Both the position numbers and the translations under genes were made by a program. The notes under the pieces were generated by a model, which worked only from the letters and a program-made list of their open reading frames with translations, did not search any database and was not told where the DNA came from. This document shows positions 36,707-48,298 of a stretch of 64,000 nucleotides of DNA, in pieces. The stretch's first letter is position 1, and each line of letters starts with the position of its first letter. The DNA comes from Anagrus nilaparvatae (lineage: Eukaryota > Arthropoda > Insecta > Hymenoptera > Mymaridae): positions 5,828,001-5,892,000 of the forward strand of contig JAKSXM010000132.1 in NCBI GenBank assembly GCA_022575985.1, read 5' to 3'.

Positions 36707-39643
36707 ATGATATCCCAAAGAAAAGCAAAGAAAAATCAGACAAAAAATATAACAAATCGTAGTAAATATTCAATGTTGAATAACAACAAACCAGCAAGAC
36801 CGATGAAAGTGTCAATGATAGTTAATAGTATTAAATTAGAATTAGAAGTTGATACAGGCACATATTTAACGATAATGTCAGAAACAACATGGTCAGAAGT
36901 AATGGGTCACCAAAAATTGAGTAACACAGATATCAATTTAAAAGGTTACGGTGGAATATTATTGAAACCAATTGGTATGTTACCAAATTGTAATGTACAA
37001 TTTCATGGTAAAACACGTAGGTTACCATATTATGTGTTACCTGGTAATGGACCAACGTTAATTGGACGTCAATGGTTAGCAGCATTTGATGAATGGCCGT
37101 TTCGTTTTAATAATAATATCGAATCAAATAAAATACAAAAATTAAATTTAGAACGTATTGATGAACAAATATTTAATCAGTTTATTAAATTGTTTAGTAC
37201 TGAATCTGGTTATTATAATAAAGGTACGTTAAAATTAAAACTAAAAGATGATGCTAAGCCATTGATACTTAAAGCACGTAATTTACCAAATATATTGAAA
37301 TTAAAAGTTGAACAAGAAATTGAAAGACTTTTACAATTAAAACATATTGTTCCAATTGAAAAATCTAAATGGACAACACCAATTGTACCGTTGATTAAAT
37401 CAGATGGTTCTGTTAGAATATGTGGTGATTTTAAATTAACGATAAACAAATATTTAGTTTATGATCGACGTTCGTTACCATTAATTAATGATATTTATGC
37501 TAAATTACAAAATGGTAAAAAATTTTCTTTATTAAATTTAGATTATTCTTATATTAATATTCCTGTTGATGAATTTTCACAACAATATTTGACTATTACG
37601 ACTCATAAAGGACTCTATCGTTTTGCAATTATGCCTGAAGGATTTGCTATCGGTCCGGAAGATATTCAAAAGAAAATTGATATTTGTTTACAAGGTATTG
37701 ATAATGTTATTGCTTATTTGGATTTGATATTTGTTAGTGGACCATCGGATCCAAAACATTATCAGTCATTGAAGTTGACTTGTAGCAGGTTAGAAGAAAG
37801 TGGTTTTAGGTTAAATTACAAAAAATCTCTATTTTTTCAAGATAGTGTAGAAATTTTAGGTTATGTCATAGACAAAGATGGTCTTAGAAAGTCTAACTCG
37901 ATAACTAAACCTATTGATGAAGCTCCAGTACCTCAAAGTAACAAACAACTATCGGCATTTCTAGGTTTGGTGCATCATTACTCAAAATACATACCAAACA
38001 AATCAGAACTGGTTAAACCGCTTTCTGAGTGTGTTACGAAAGGAAAATTTGACTGGACCCAAGATTGTCAAGAAGCATTTTTAAAAATTAAACAGGAAAT
38101 AACGTCTCCTAACATCCTTGTGCAGTATGATCCAAAAAGACAATTAATCATGGCTTGCAATGCATCAGCTTATGGTTTATCAGCTATTTTATCACACAAA
38201 TATGACGATGGATCTCAGAAACCAATTGGTTTTGCATCAAAAAGGATCCCACAACAGGAATTGAATCGAACTACAATGGACAAAGATGCAAGTGCTGTTG
38301 TTTTTGGTTTCAAATATTTTTATAATTACATTTACGGCAAAGAGGTCATTCTTCACATTGATAATAAGCCATTGCAGCATATTTTTGGGCCGAACGTTGG
38401 AGTATTGATGACAATGAGTAGTCGTTTACAACAATGGGCTTACTTTTTATCAAGATTTCAGTACAAAATCATGTACGTACGTTTATCAGACAACAATCAT
38501 TGCGCAGCATTATCAAGACTTCCAATTGAAGACGCGACATCTGTATTTGATGAAGATTTACTTGGCATTAATTACTTTGAACAAGGAACAGGTAACATAA
38601 ACGCTGATGACATAGCCAAAGAAACACGAAAAGATCCTTTACTATCAAAAATTATAATGTACAAAAGATCAAATTGGATAGTTAAACCAATATCATTAAC
38701 AGCTAGTGAAAAAATACTCTATGATAAACGTTTAGATCTTCATATTGAAAAAAATTGTTTAATGTTAGGATGTCGTGTTGTAATACCAATGTCATTACGT
38801 CCAGCTATTTTAAAAGAATTACACGAGTCACATTTGGGTTTATACAAAATAAAAATGCTTGCTAAAACTTACGTTTGGTGGCCTGAAATGGATAAAGATT
38901 TAGAAGAAGTTATTGAATTATGTAAAATATGTATGAACGATAAATTAAATTCTGATTATATTATACCCATATCATGGCCATGGTCTAACAAACCATGGTA
39001 TCGTATTAACTGTTATTTTATTGGTCCACTTTATAATAAAAATTTTTTAATCATCGTTGACGTTTATTCTAAATGGCCAGAAGTTATTGAATTTGGTAAC
39101 AACATAACAACTTTACGTATAATAACAGCGTTTCAAAATATATTTTCAAGATACGGTTTACCGAATATTTTGGTATCAGATTCGAATAAATATTTTAAAA
39201 ATAAAGAATTCTTCGAATATTTAGAATACAACGGAATTGCGCATTACAATAACTTAACATCTAATTATCTAACACGTAATAACGAAATAATTGATAATTT
39301 TATAATATTTTTTAAAGACAAAATAACGAAAATTATTAAAAGTGGTTTGAGTCTTGATTATGCTATTAATTTATTTTTGTTCGATTTTAGAAGTACCATG
39401 AATTATTCGACTGGTAAAACACCAGCTTTATTGTTTTTGAACAAAGAATTAAGAACTAGATTTGATTTGTTACGTCCGAATTCATGGTTTTTAATGGAAA
39501 AATATAACAATAATCAATTTTATATCAGATATCCAAATTATGTTAATTCGAAGAAAAAATTTTATGATTTTAAAAATCAACATCCGTTGATTAATTATGA
39601 AAAATGTATCAAAGATAAATCTAATGAATATTTGTATGGTTAA
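36707..39643 (+). CDS. Ty3/gypsy-derived Pol protein, intact frame but catalytic residues lost
   Basis: A single 978-aa frame with the domain order of Ty3/gypsy Pol. Aspartic protease-like: D49-T-G at 49-51 and a LIGRQWL motif at 118-124. Reverse transcriptase: about 185-380. RNase H: about 470-606. Integrase with zinc-binding H706, H709, C739, C742 and a core at about 760-925. Scaffold motifs such as SRLQQWA, YVWWP, YSKWPEV and GLPNILVSD are clear. Nearly every catalytic acid is changed. The first RT Asp is N277, in FSLLN where FSKLD is usual. YxDD is YLDL (337-340). In RNase H, Asp is N485 (ACNAS), Glu is D527 and the last Asp is A600. In integrase the first Asp is Y770, the second (D825) is kept and Glu is D863. 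There is no gag, no LTR and no frameshift. This suggests a domesticated gene or an old element that somehow stayed open. Enzymatic retrotransposition from this copy is very unlikely. Codon use is as AT-rich as the surroundings. The start is the first ATG of the frame; upstream exons cannot be excluded. Confidence 0.92.
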   Translation: MISQRKAKKNQTKNITNRSKYSMLNNNKPARPMKVSMIVNSIKLELEVDTGTYLTIMSETTWSEVMGHQKLSNTDINLKGYGGILLKPIGMLPNCNVQFHGKTRRLPYYVLPGNGPTLIGRQWLAAFDEWPFRFNNNIESNKIQKLNLERIDEQIFNQFIKLFSTESGYYNKGTLKLKLKDDAKPLILKARNLPNILKLKVEQEIERLLQLKHIVPIEKSKWTTPIVPLIKSDGSVRICGDFKLTINKYLVYDRRSLPLINDIYAKLQNGKKFSLLNLDYSYINIPVDEFSQQYLTITTHKGLYRFAIMPEGFAIGPEDIQKKIDICLQGIDNVIAYLDLIFVSGPSDPKHYQSLKLTCSRLEESGFRLNYKKSLFFQDSVEILGYVIDKDGLRKSNSITKPIDEAPVPQSNKQLSAFLGLVHHYSKYIPNKSELVKPLSECVTKGKFDWTQDCQEAFLKIKQEITSPNILVQYDPKRQLIMACNASAYGLSAILSHKYDDGSQKPIGFASKRIPQQELNRTTMDKDASAVVFGFKYFYNYIYGKEVILHIDNKPLQHIFGPNVGVLMTMSSRLQQWAYFLSRFQYKIMYVRLSDNNHCAALSRLPIEDATSVFDEDLLGINYFEQGTGNINADDIAKETRKDPLLSKIIMYKRSNWIVKPISLTASEKILYDKRLDLHIEKNCLMLGCRVVIPMSLRPAILKELHESHLGLYKIKMLAKTYVWWPEMDKDLEEVIELCKICMNDKLNSDYIIPISWPWSNKPWYRINCYFIGPLYNKNFLIIVDVYSKWPEVIEFGNNITTLRIITAFQNIFSRYGLPNILVSDSNKYFKNKEFFEYLEYNGIAHYNNLTSNYLTRNNEIIDNFIIFFKDKITKIIKSGLSLDYAINLFLFDFRSTMNYSTGKTPALLFLNKELRTRFDLLRPNSWFLMEKYNNNQFYIRYPNYVNSKKKFYDFKNQHPLINYEKCIKDKSNEYLYG

Positions 39644-39649
39644 TTTTAG

Positions 39650-42600
39650 TATTAATTTTTATTTTATTTGTTAACTTTTACCAACGAACTTAAGTTTTTA
39701 GGTTTTGATGAATTTGCTAGATTGTTCTAGAACGTAAATTGTTAAAATGATTATTTTTCCGAAACTTTGGTGCATTTTTAGTTGTGAAATCAACAAGATA
39801 CAAAAAAATCAAACTTTATTTGTGGTTTGAGAAAATTAGGAAAAGTTTAAAAATTGAAAATCACTGAAATTATAAATCTACGTGACTAAAAGAATGCCAA
39901 AATTATAAATTAAATTCTGTTCAGTACAACACAAAATATACCTAAAAAGTAAAAAATTAAACAATTCTTGACTAAATTCAAAAACTATACTCATAATTAT
40001 GTAAACTCTTAAAGACAAACTAGTTGGTAAAAGATAAAATAACGCTTGTGCTTAATTAAAAACTTAAATATTCTAAAACCGTAACAAAGTTCCTAAATTA
40101 GTATAACCTTAAATCCTAAGTTAAATTTGTAAAAATTAACCAAAATAAATTATTTAAAAACCAAAAAAAAAAATTTTATTTTCTTTAAAACCCCCAAAAA
40201 AAGTTCCTTATCACATAATTCATCAAAAAAAGTATTCATGTTTTTGACATAATATACGATTAAAATATATTCTGCATCAGACACATTTTATATATAATTT
40301 TCTCTGCAAAGTATAAATATGTACCATAAAATATACCCATTTTGTATAAATATTATTAAAAGAGACAAGATTAGAAAAAAAGTAAAAAAATTATGACATT
40401 GATAAAATGTTTAACTAAAAAATATAAAATACAGTATTTTAAGAGTTTAAGTTTGTAGGTTAAACAACGGCTCATCATTTAAAACGGCCCCACACAGACA
40501 CACGTCATAATATTCCTTTAAAAAATACAATAATTTAAATATATTCATTGATTTAACAATAAAGATAAAAAAATTATTATTTATACCTAATTTTTATGAA
40601 AAAAAAGCGTTCAGCCTTTAAATAAGAAAAATAAGTAGGTTGGATAGGATTACTCGGGTCAGTGATTACGCTAAAATGTCAGAATATTATGATTTTTGAA
40701 AAAAGCAACAATAACAACCCTGTCAGTTATGAAAATCAAATTTATAACTAATTTTATGAATTAAAAAGGCACACACACAGCTGGATCTTTTAAAATATGA
40801 AATATCCGTTAACTCGTTATCAGACCACCCATGACCTTATACTATCTTTTTTTTTTAATTAAATTTTTCATATCTTTAACAATAGCATAAACCAACGAAT
40901 TTTACGTTACACGTTATAATTCATGAATAATTTACAGTATCTCTCGGACTGCTCTTTTTTTGACTTTCCCTTTCGTACATTTTTTTACAGTAACTCATGC
41001 ATGTTATATTAAAAAATTTTTATTTAAGCTAAATCTAATTAAAATTTAGAAAGCTTAAGGCTAAATTTTTTAAAACAAAAGATATTATGTCTTCCTTATC
41101 CGTTTCCTAGAAAATTTGCCTTCAAGCATTTTCCGGCACATTTTTTTTAAATTATTCAATTGTTTAATTAATTTTATTTTTAAAAGGGATACTAAATACG
41201 AGTAATTAATAAAAATAAAATCAAAGATACACACACAAGACGACTGTGTTTAGAAACTGCTCTCTTGAGATATTTAACGTTTGGTTAATTCGACTATCAG
41301 GCGAGATTTCATCTCTGGAGAAATCAAGTTAGATAAACTAACACGTAGTTTTTTTTTTGTTTGCTGTTTTAGTAGAATTTTTAAAACTATTTTTTTAGTA
41401 AATTTGTTTGTTTTTTAAGTAAATTGAAAAGGATATTAAAATTTGCACATCTGTGCTCGAACTGCAAAAATTTTAAATTAACATGAAAATTACAACCTCA
41501 AACGGAGCGTAAAAAATTCGCCCTAGACGCAAAAATTTTTTTTGTTTTTATAAACAGAAACGGAAATAAATAAAAAATACTACTGAATTAGTCGTGGCAT
41601 TTAAAAAAAAAAGCCTTGAAATTACGAATGCCGCACCTTGGCCTCAAAGAGTCCTTTTTTAATCAGACTGCCCTGAAAAATCGATTATAAGGCCAACAAA
41701 AAATTTTTTATATTCATTCAATGTTTACGAATTCCGTCAAAGTGTTTAATTGCCATAAAGTACTAGTTTTTACATTTATTTCTCGAAAGAGCGCGAGGAC
41801 AAACAAAACTTGATCGTGACAATCACGGTTAATTTTTCCATGAAATAATTCAAAATTTCAAAAAAAAATTATTCTGACAATTAAAGTCCATATTTAACTT
41901 AAAATATATAACCCAGTGAATAATAATTTTTTTTATTTCGGGTTAAAAAAAAAAAGTATAAGAAAATAACGAAGTAATAAATTTTGAACGTAGAAGAAGA
42001 AGATGTGGTAATAAAAGTTTTACGTGAGTAATTGAGATAGACTGCTTGTGTCATTACAGTAATAAAGTAAAGGATCTCATATAAAGATTCGTTTTATTTT
42101 TTATATATATAATTTTTAGGTCATAGCAATTTTCAGCTTCCTTAAAAAAAAATATTAAAAGCCTTAAGGAAAAAATGACCCTTAGGTCAAAAACTGTCAA
42201 AGTTGAGAGATTATTTTCTAGTTTAAAATAATGTTTTTAAACAAAAAAAGATTCTCTGATTTAAAAAGACAGATATAAAGAATAATAAGCACTGGTTATT
42301 ACGCTAACATAAATCTTATTCCAAGATAATTGCTTGTAAAAAAGGCACTAACGGAACACTGGACTATTAAACGGTTCATCACTATATGCTTAGGGTACAT
42401 CAAATTAAGAAGTCTAGCCGACGACTGTCAGTATATTCGTATATAATAATTTTTCACGCTTTTATATGCAAAAATTTATCCTGATTGGATTTACGGGATT
42501 ATACGTACGCATAAAAATTCTATCTTTATTACGTTATTTTATTTCATTTTATTAGCCTCTTACTTTTTTCATATATTTTGATAACGAAAAAATTCCAAGT

Positions 42601-45590
42601 GTGAATGAAATTATCAAGAATATATATATATTGAAATAACCGGTTTAGTGCATTATGTAGGTATCGTAACATTGGAAAATTATGGCTCGCTTCTTTAAAA
42701 TATGTGTATATGGGGTATTAAACATCAGTTTAACGAATTATTAATTGGCCTTTTTTTGAGTTAAATGTTATGTAATTTAGATTGATTTATGGGTATTGTT
42801 AAGGTTTACAGCTTATTTTTGTTTGTTGGATGTGTTTTATTTTTAAATTGTATGTTAGGCCAATTATGGCTGAAAAAGTAGTTTCTTGGTGTTACTTAGT
42901 AAATTTTTGAATTATCGAAGGCTAATATTTTTACAAGGGGATCAAATTTCAGAGCTGAAGTTCAATTATTCAACATATATTTATAAAACAAAGCCGTTAT
43001 TTTCTAAAGGAAATTGGATTTCGGACAAATTTTCTGAAATTTTAGGAAAAGTTAGTTCAGGAATGAAATCTACCTGAAAAAAAGTTCCCATGGGCCATAA
43101 GCTTCTATATATTCATCAGTTTCTAAATAAACGCGCTCTTTGCAAGAATATGCCGAAAATTTTTCTGAAATTTCGTTATCATTAACAGGATCCAAAAAAT
43201 CACAAATTAAATCTGAAAAATATTCCTAAAACCAATTCTACGACAATTAACACGAAAATCTCCATATATAAACTTGTACATCCAACAACTCTCAGGAAAT
43301 TATATATCGTGTTATAAAGATTTAACAGGTCAACAAGCTTAATCATAAAATAACAATATTTAATTAGCTAAATTTAATTTTACATAAATTACAATAATTT
43401 ATTACATTTAATTATAATTCATACCACATAAATATTAATTAACATAACCTCAAAAAATTTTTATACTTTTTTTCAACTAATACTGCAGCTGCTATGTACC
43501 TAATATCGATTACTTTAATTGTCTTTTCCAAGTATAAAAATACTTTATCGATATTAAAAGTTAGAAAAAATTGGTATAAAGAAACGGAAAGAAGTGAATT
43601 ATTGGCATAAAAATTGGCGCAATTACAGAAAACAGAGATGCTAGATGTGTAGCTTGAAAAATTACAAAGATAATGAAAAAAATTCTTCAAAAGAAAAAAA
43701 TGTGTTATTTTTCAGCAAACATAAAAATTTAAGACAGTAGTAAATTCAATTAATTTGATTAGTTTTTTTTTCTACTTTAACCAATAATTTACGGAAGTGT
43801 ATTATTACAAAAGGAAATAGTACGTGATAAAAATAAAATATTTATTAGTTTAATTGTTCGAGTGAAGAGATAAAGGAAAAAAAATGGTAATTCTTAGATA
43901 TCACTTTCACCACACACTTGTTTTTTCTCATAAGATTTCATTTATGCACACATTGATAATTAATTTTATAACTTGACAAGTAGGATATCAATAAACGTTA
44001 AAGTATAAATTCTTGTGTCATTTAAAAGTTATAATAATTATTTCTTTAGAAAATTTTATTTATTATTAGATTTATTTGACTTGCATTGTTTAAATTGTTC
44101 TGTTTGTTTTAAAGAAAAACTTGTGTAACAATAAATGTATTTGTCTTTGTGTATTATTTCTTCATTTTCATAATGTCATGTTCTAATTAATTAATATAGT
44201 AAGAAGCATCGGTTTTGTGTTGTATATGGGATCATTTTTTGATTTTTTGAAATTATTTTTTAAGTCTTAATTAGTAAGGTTTTAATTTATTATTTGGATA
44301 AAAATATAAAATAAAGAAGGATTTTGCGAAAAAATAGAAAAATTGGTTTTTTATTCTAACTTTACAAGTTTTTTTGTATGAATCCAATCAACATGTTGGT
44401 TAGGGGTTGATATTATGTTATTATGTCTAGAGAATTTCTCGACTAAAAATTTTTTTGAATAAAACTCCATTATATTGGGATTTTCGTTGTTTTTTAAATA
44501 TTTTGCAAAAATACACTGTTTAGGGGTGCAAAATTTATTTTTAACCCCTGAAAACTCGAAATTCGTATATAGTAATCAAAAAACCTATGGTAACCCAAAA
44601 CTAACTACTTTTTGTGAATATTTTATATCTAAAAAAAGGATTTTTCCCAGTTTATGGATGTTGCACTCTCCTAAAATACTCGATTTTGAAAAATTAATAA
44701 TAAGCTATCAAAATATTTTTTATAGATAAAAAAAAACCCCCTTTTTGACTGAACCAAAACTTAAATTATAAAACGAGCTATTTCACCCAAATAATCAAAA
44801 AAATGTAAAAAATTAAAATATCATTCCATATACACGCCACCAAAACTTTTAAGAAGTTTAAATACATATTATTCCAAACGTACAAAATATTACTTCAAAT
44901 TAAAATTATAATATACAAAATAATTGATAACTTAGGTAATTAAGTTTATACACCAACACCATAAAACTTTTTTATTAACATTCAGTAAATATAAATTTTT
45001 AAGTTTTAAAAATATAAACTTTTTTTTCTCTCAAACTTTTTATATTATATATAAACTGTAATATCAATGAAATAAAAAAGTTTCTTAATATATTCGCATA
45101 AACTTTTTATTTTTTTAGCCTTTGAACTTGTTGTTTAAAAAAACCATAAATGTAGTTGTGGAAAGCGTTTATGTATTGAAAGATATTATGTGTCTATGGT
45201 CAACTTTCACTGAACGTTAGTAGATACGTGCTGGAATGTGACATATATATATTATGAGATTGTAACAATTTTATTATTTTATTGCTTTTTTATAGGAGAA
45301 AAACTGTTTAATGTGTGGTTTATGACAGTTTTTTAAGTTAAGTTTTGGAGTTTGTGACTAAATTTAAGATAATTTTTGGGATCTGGGTTTTTAATAATTA
45401 ACTTTTATTTTTATGTAAGCATTTGGATTTTTTCATTTCTGATTGATTTATTTACAAATTAAATTTTCTTTTTTTATCCTACAAAAGCATGGAGTTATAT
45501 ATTCAATATCCAATACATTATTGAAATTTTTTGAAAGGAAACTGATAACGAAATCTGAATATTTGTTTATTGTAATATTTAGATTTATAA
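39650..45590. other. Long AT-rich intergenic stretch, no gene seen
   Basis: No LTR-like match to the upstream flank of the gypsy-derived gene was noticed. Frames at 42886-43077, 43439-43690 and 44475-44729 lack motifs. At 44480-44740 short pieces, such as ATCAAAAAACCTATGG next to AACCCCTGAAAACTCGAAATTC, recall modules of the CTCCAG foldback family, so a very old relic may lie there. Confidence 0.45.
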
Positions 45591-45592
45591 AA

Positions 45593-45720
45593 TGTTTTAT
45601 TACCCATATTTAAAACGATATAATAAACAAAAATTTTTTTTGAATTAAACCAACCCACAGGTTTACTAGGGCCGAGTGTCTCTACATCCTGAGCTATGGT
45701 CCAATCCGGTATAATTTTCC
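45593..45720 (-). repeat. tRNA-like SINE relic
   Basis: On the minus strand, 45680-45697 reads ATAGCTCAGGATGTAGAG, a strong A-box/D-arm match. About 35 bases later comes GTGGGTTGGTTTAATTC, a degraded B box, followed by an A-rich tail. The order of head, B box and A-rich tail fits a tRNA-derived SINE. Confidence 0.42.
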
Positions 45721-45930
45721 TCATATATAAATTTTTACGTATTCTTTGAAACATGAAATAAAATTTTTTATTTTTAATTTTATCACATTCAATTAAGAAA
45801 TAAATTTTATATATTTTTATATTACGACAGTAAAAATAATTCGTTTAATTAATTAGAGAAATTTTTTTAACGACAAAATTCTATGAAAAAGTTTCTATAC
45901 AATTAAAAAATAAATGTGACTTAAAAATAT

Positions 45931-46254
45931 TTCTCGCAAGTGAAATGCGTTTCTAGTATTATAAATAGGGCAATGGGATTCTTGTGTCTACATATTACGT
46001 TTATCGTGTTTTCTTTTACAATTAACAAAATTTTATATCTTATTAGTGCTCTTCAAGTTATTTTTGTTTATTTTTGTAATGAGTCAAAACAAAAACGATG
46101 TAACTGCAGATTTTACAAATATGTCTGATACAAAAACTAATAATAATTGTTGGTTAAGTGATTTCTATAATTCTGTATACTTTTTATTAAATATTAATAT
46201 TATCTTTTACTAATATTCTTATATAACCTCACAAGCTCATTTCGTTTGCGAGAA
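45931..46254. mobile_element. 324-bp inverted-repeat element (TTCTCGCAAACGAAATG family)
   Basis: The ends TTCTCGCAAGTGAAATG and, inverted, TTCTCGCAAACGAAATG share the TIR of the element at 30816. The interior is unlike that element, suggesting that only the ends are conserved. The open frame at 45940-46128 begins inside the left TIR and is not considered a gene. Confidence 0.55.
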
Positions 46255-48148
46255 AATTTTTATGTCATAATTATAACATGATTTAAAAAATAAAATTCTC
46301 GATAAAATTATTCTTATATTACTTGTGTTAATTGTTACACGGAAAACATAACTTCATAAATAAAGGAGATTACTTTTTTTGATTAAATTTATATTACTTG
46401 TCTTAAGCACAATTATATATAATTATTTACCTTCAAAGAAATCACGTAGTTCAAGTATTAACATCTCAAGTATCGTCAACAAGACACTTAAATTAAAAAA
46501 CCCTGAATGATTAAATTTATCTAAACACAAACATAAATTAAAAAAAAAACAGATAAGTCATGAGTTTCCTTAAAAAAAACTTGTTAAAATACAAAACCTG
46601 CTAAAAATAAAAATCTCTTATAATTTTCCATGAGTGTAATATTCATTTTTAACGACTTTTGTGGTCGACATCATTTCAAAAGTTAACAATTTTCACTATC
46701 ATCATTAACAATGAGTACCATAAAAAAACATTTTTTTTTTCCACAATTGTTTATTTACAAAAGAAAAATCCTGCAAAATTTCTTTCTCAGCCACATATTT
46801 TTTAATGTCTCTTCAATAAAATATTAAAAAAATATTATTACAAACAATTTACGCCATATTTACAATATCTCATAGATCATTAAATTTGTTATTTTTCTCA
46901 CAAATACACACACACACACACACAAAGATTTTATAAAATATGAAAATTGAAAAATTCTTTCATATCATCAATTAAAATTTTTAAAAGTATTCTTAACAAC
47001 ACAACTATGATGTCCACAATAGAAAATAAAAACCTGTCAGTTATAAAGTACTATACAAGAGTGTATTTTCATACAAAAAGAAAATTCTTTTTCTTCGAGT
47101 GTATTATGTGCATAAAGAGACTTATCATCATCTTTTTTTTTTTTTATGAATATATAAAAAGTTATATTTCAAAACTAAACAAGCACTTAAGAAGTTATAT
47201 ATTATGTCATTATTTATTTATTTTATAATAAATGTCATAAAGAAAATTTTTTTTGTGAAAATTCAATTTCAGGAAATTATTGTTTCAAAAAAAAAGTGGC
47301 TGAAGTGTAAAAAATTTTTTTTTTTCTCTTATCATCTAACTAATTATCAATGCTTATGTTTTTTGATTTATTTTCTTTGCAAAACATGATATATAAAAAA
47401 AAACAAAAACTTTTTCAATTATAACTTTTTCAATTTTGAAAAAAAAATATATAAGAAAAACTTTGATATTTCACTTTCTTTTTAGTTGTTTATTCGTTTA
47501 TTATTCGTAATGCAAAACCAATAAATTAGATTTTTAAAGAAAATTTCAACCCTTCGTCAGTTTAATAAATATTACAAAATGATCAAAAGATTAATTCAAT
47601 TTTCATTAAGGAAATTGAAAAAGTAGGTTATTTATATTTAATTAAAAAAAATTATTTAAAGATATGTAACTCAAGTTAAGAATTGTTAGGTCAAAGAGTA
47701 ATAATAATGAAATTATAGACACATACAACTATAAATATAACCCATCTCTCGGTCATAACTGTATAGTTTTTTTATATTTTTTATTATTTGTTATAAACCT
47801 TGTATATAATATAACTATCTTTTTTAATAGCGTGCGTGAATATATTCATTGAGTATGTCACTCTTCGTGAGAAACCGGAGTTTATTAAACTTAAGGACGC
47901 TTTTTTTACACACTCACAAAATGTTTATTTATTTTGAGTAACATTTTTCATGAACAAGGTGATTTTATCAATATTAATTTTTTTTCTTTTTCGTTACATA
48001 ATAAATTTAATGACAACCTACTTTTATGCAGTTTTTAATAGTAATATAAATAATGTTTGATTTTTTTTTATTTTGAGTTTTAGAAAAATTGTAGTTAATG
48101 GTTTGATGAAGATTTATATATTGTTGGGTCAAAGATATATTTTGTTTT
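46255..48148. other. AT-rich intergenic DNA, no gene seen
   Basis: Contains a CA microsatellite at about 46906-46924. Short frames at 46947-47389 are low complexity and lysine/phenylalanine-rich, without motifs. Confidence 0.5.
46906..46924. repeat. (CA)n microsatellite
   Basis: Uninterrupted CA dinucleotide run. Confidence 0.85.
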
Positions 48149-48298
48149 GCCCACCCGGGCGTAAAATTTTTTGTGAAATTTCAGCAAGCGTTTTAAGCCC
48201 AGTAGGGCAAAAAATAGTGTAAGCACCATTTTCGGCTTCGCCGAACACTCGTGCTAGTGCTCACGCTAGTGTCTAAACTTTTGCGCCCTTCCTTGATA
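48149..48298. repeat. GC-rich island of nested short palindromes
   Basis: Within about 150 bases lie GCCCACCCGGGC (48149-48160), GCCCAGTAGGGC (48197-48208), TTCGGCTTCGCCGAA (48231-48245) and a CACTCGTGCTAGTGCTCACG stretch with internal symmetry. The outer GGGCGTAAAATTT and AAACTTTTGCGCCC are near inverted copies. It stands out from AT-rich neighbours and has no open frame. It may be the end of a Helitron-like or other structured non-autonomous element, or a SINE body. Not identified. Confidence 0.45.
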
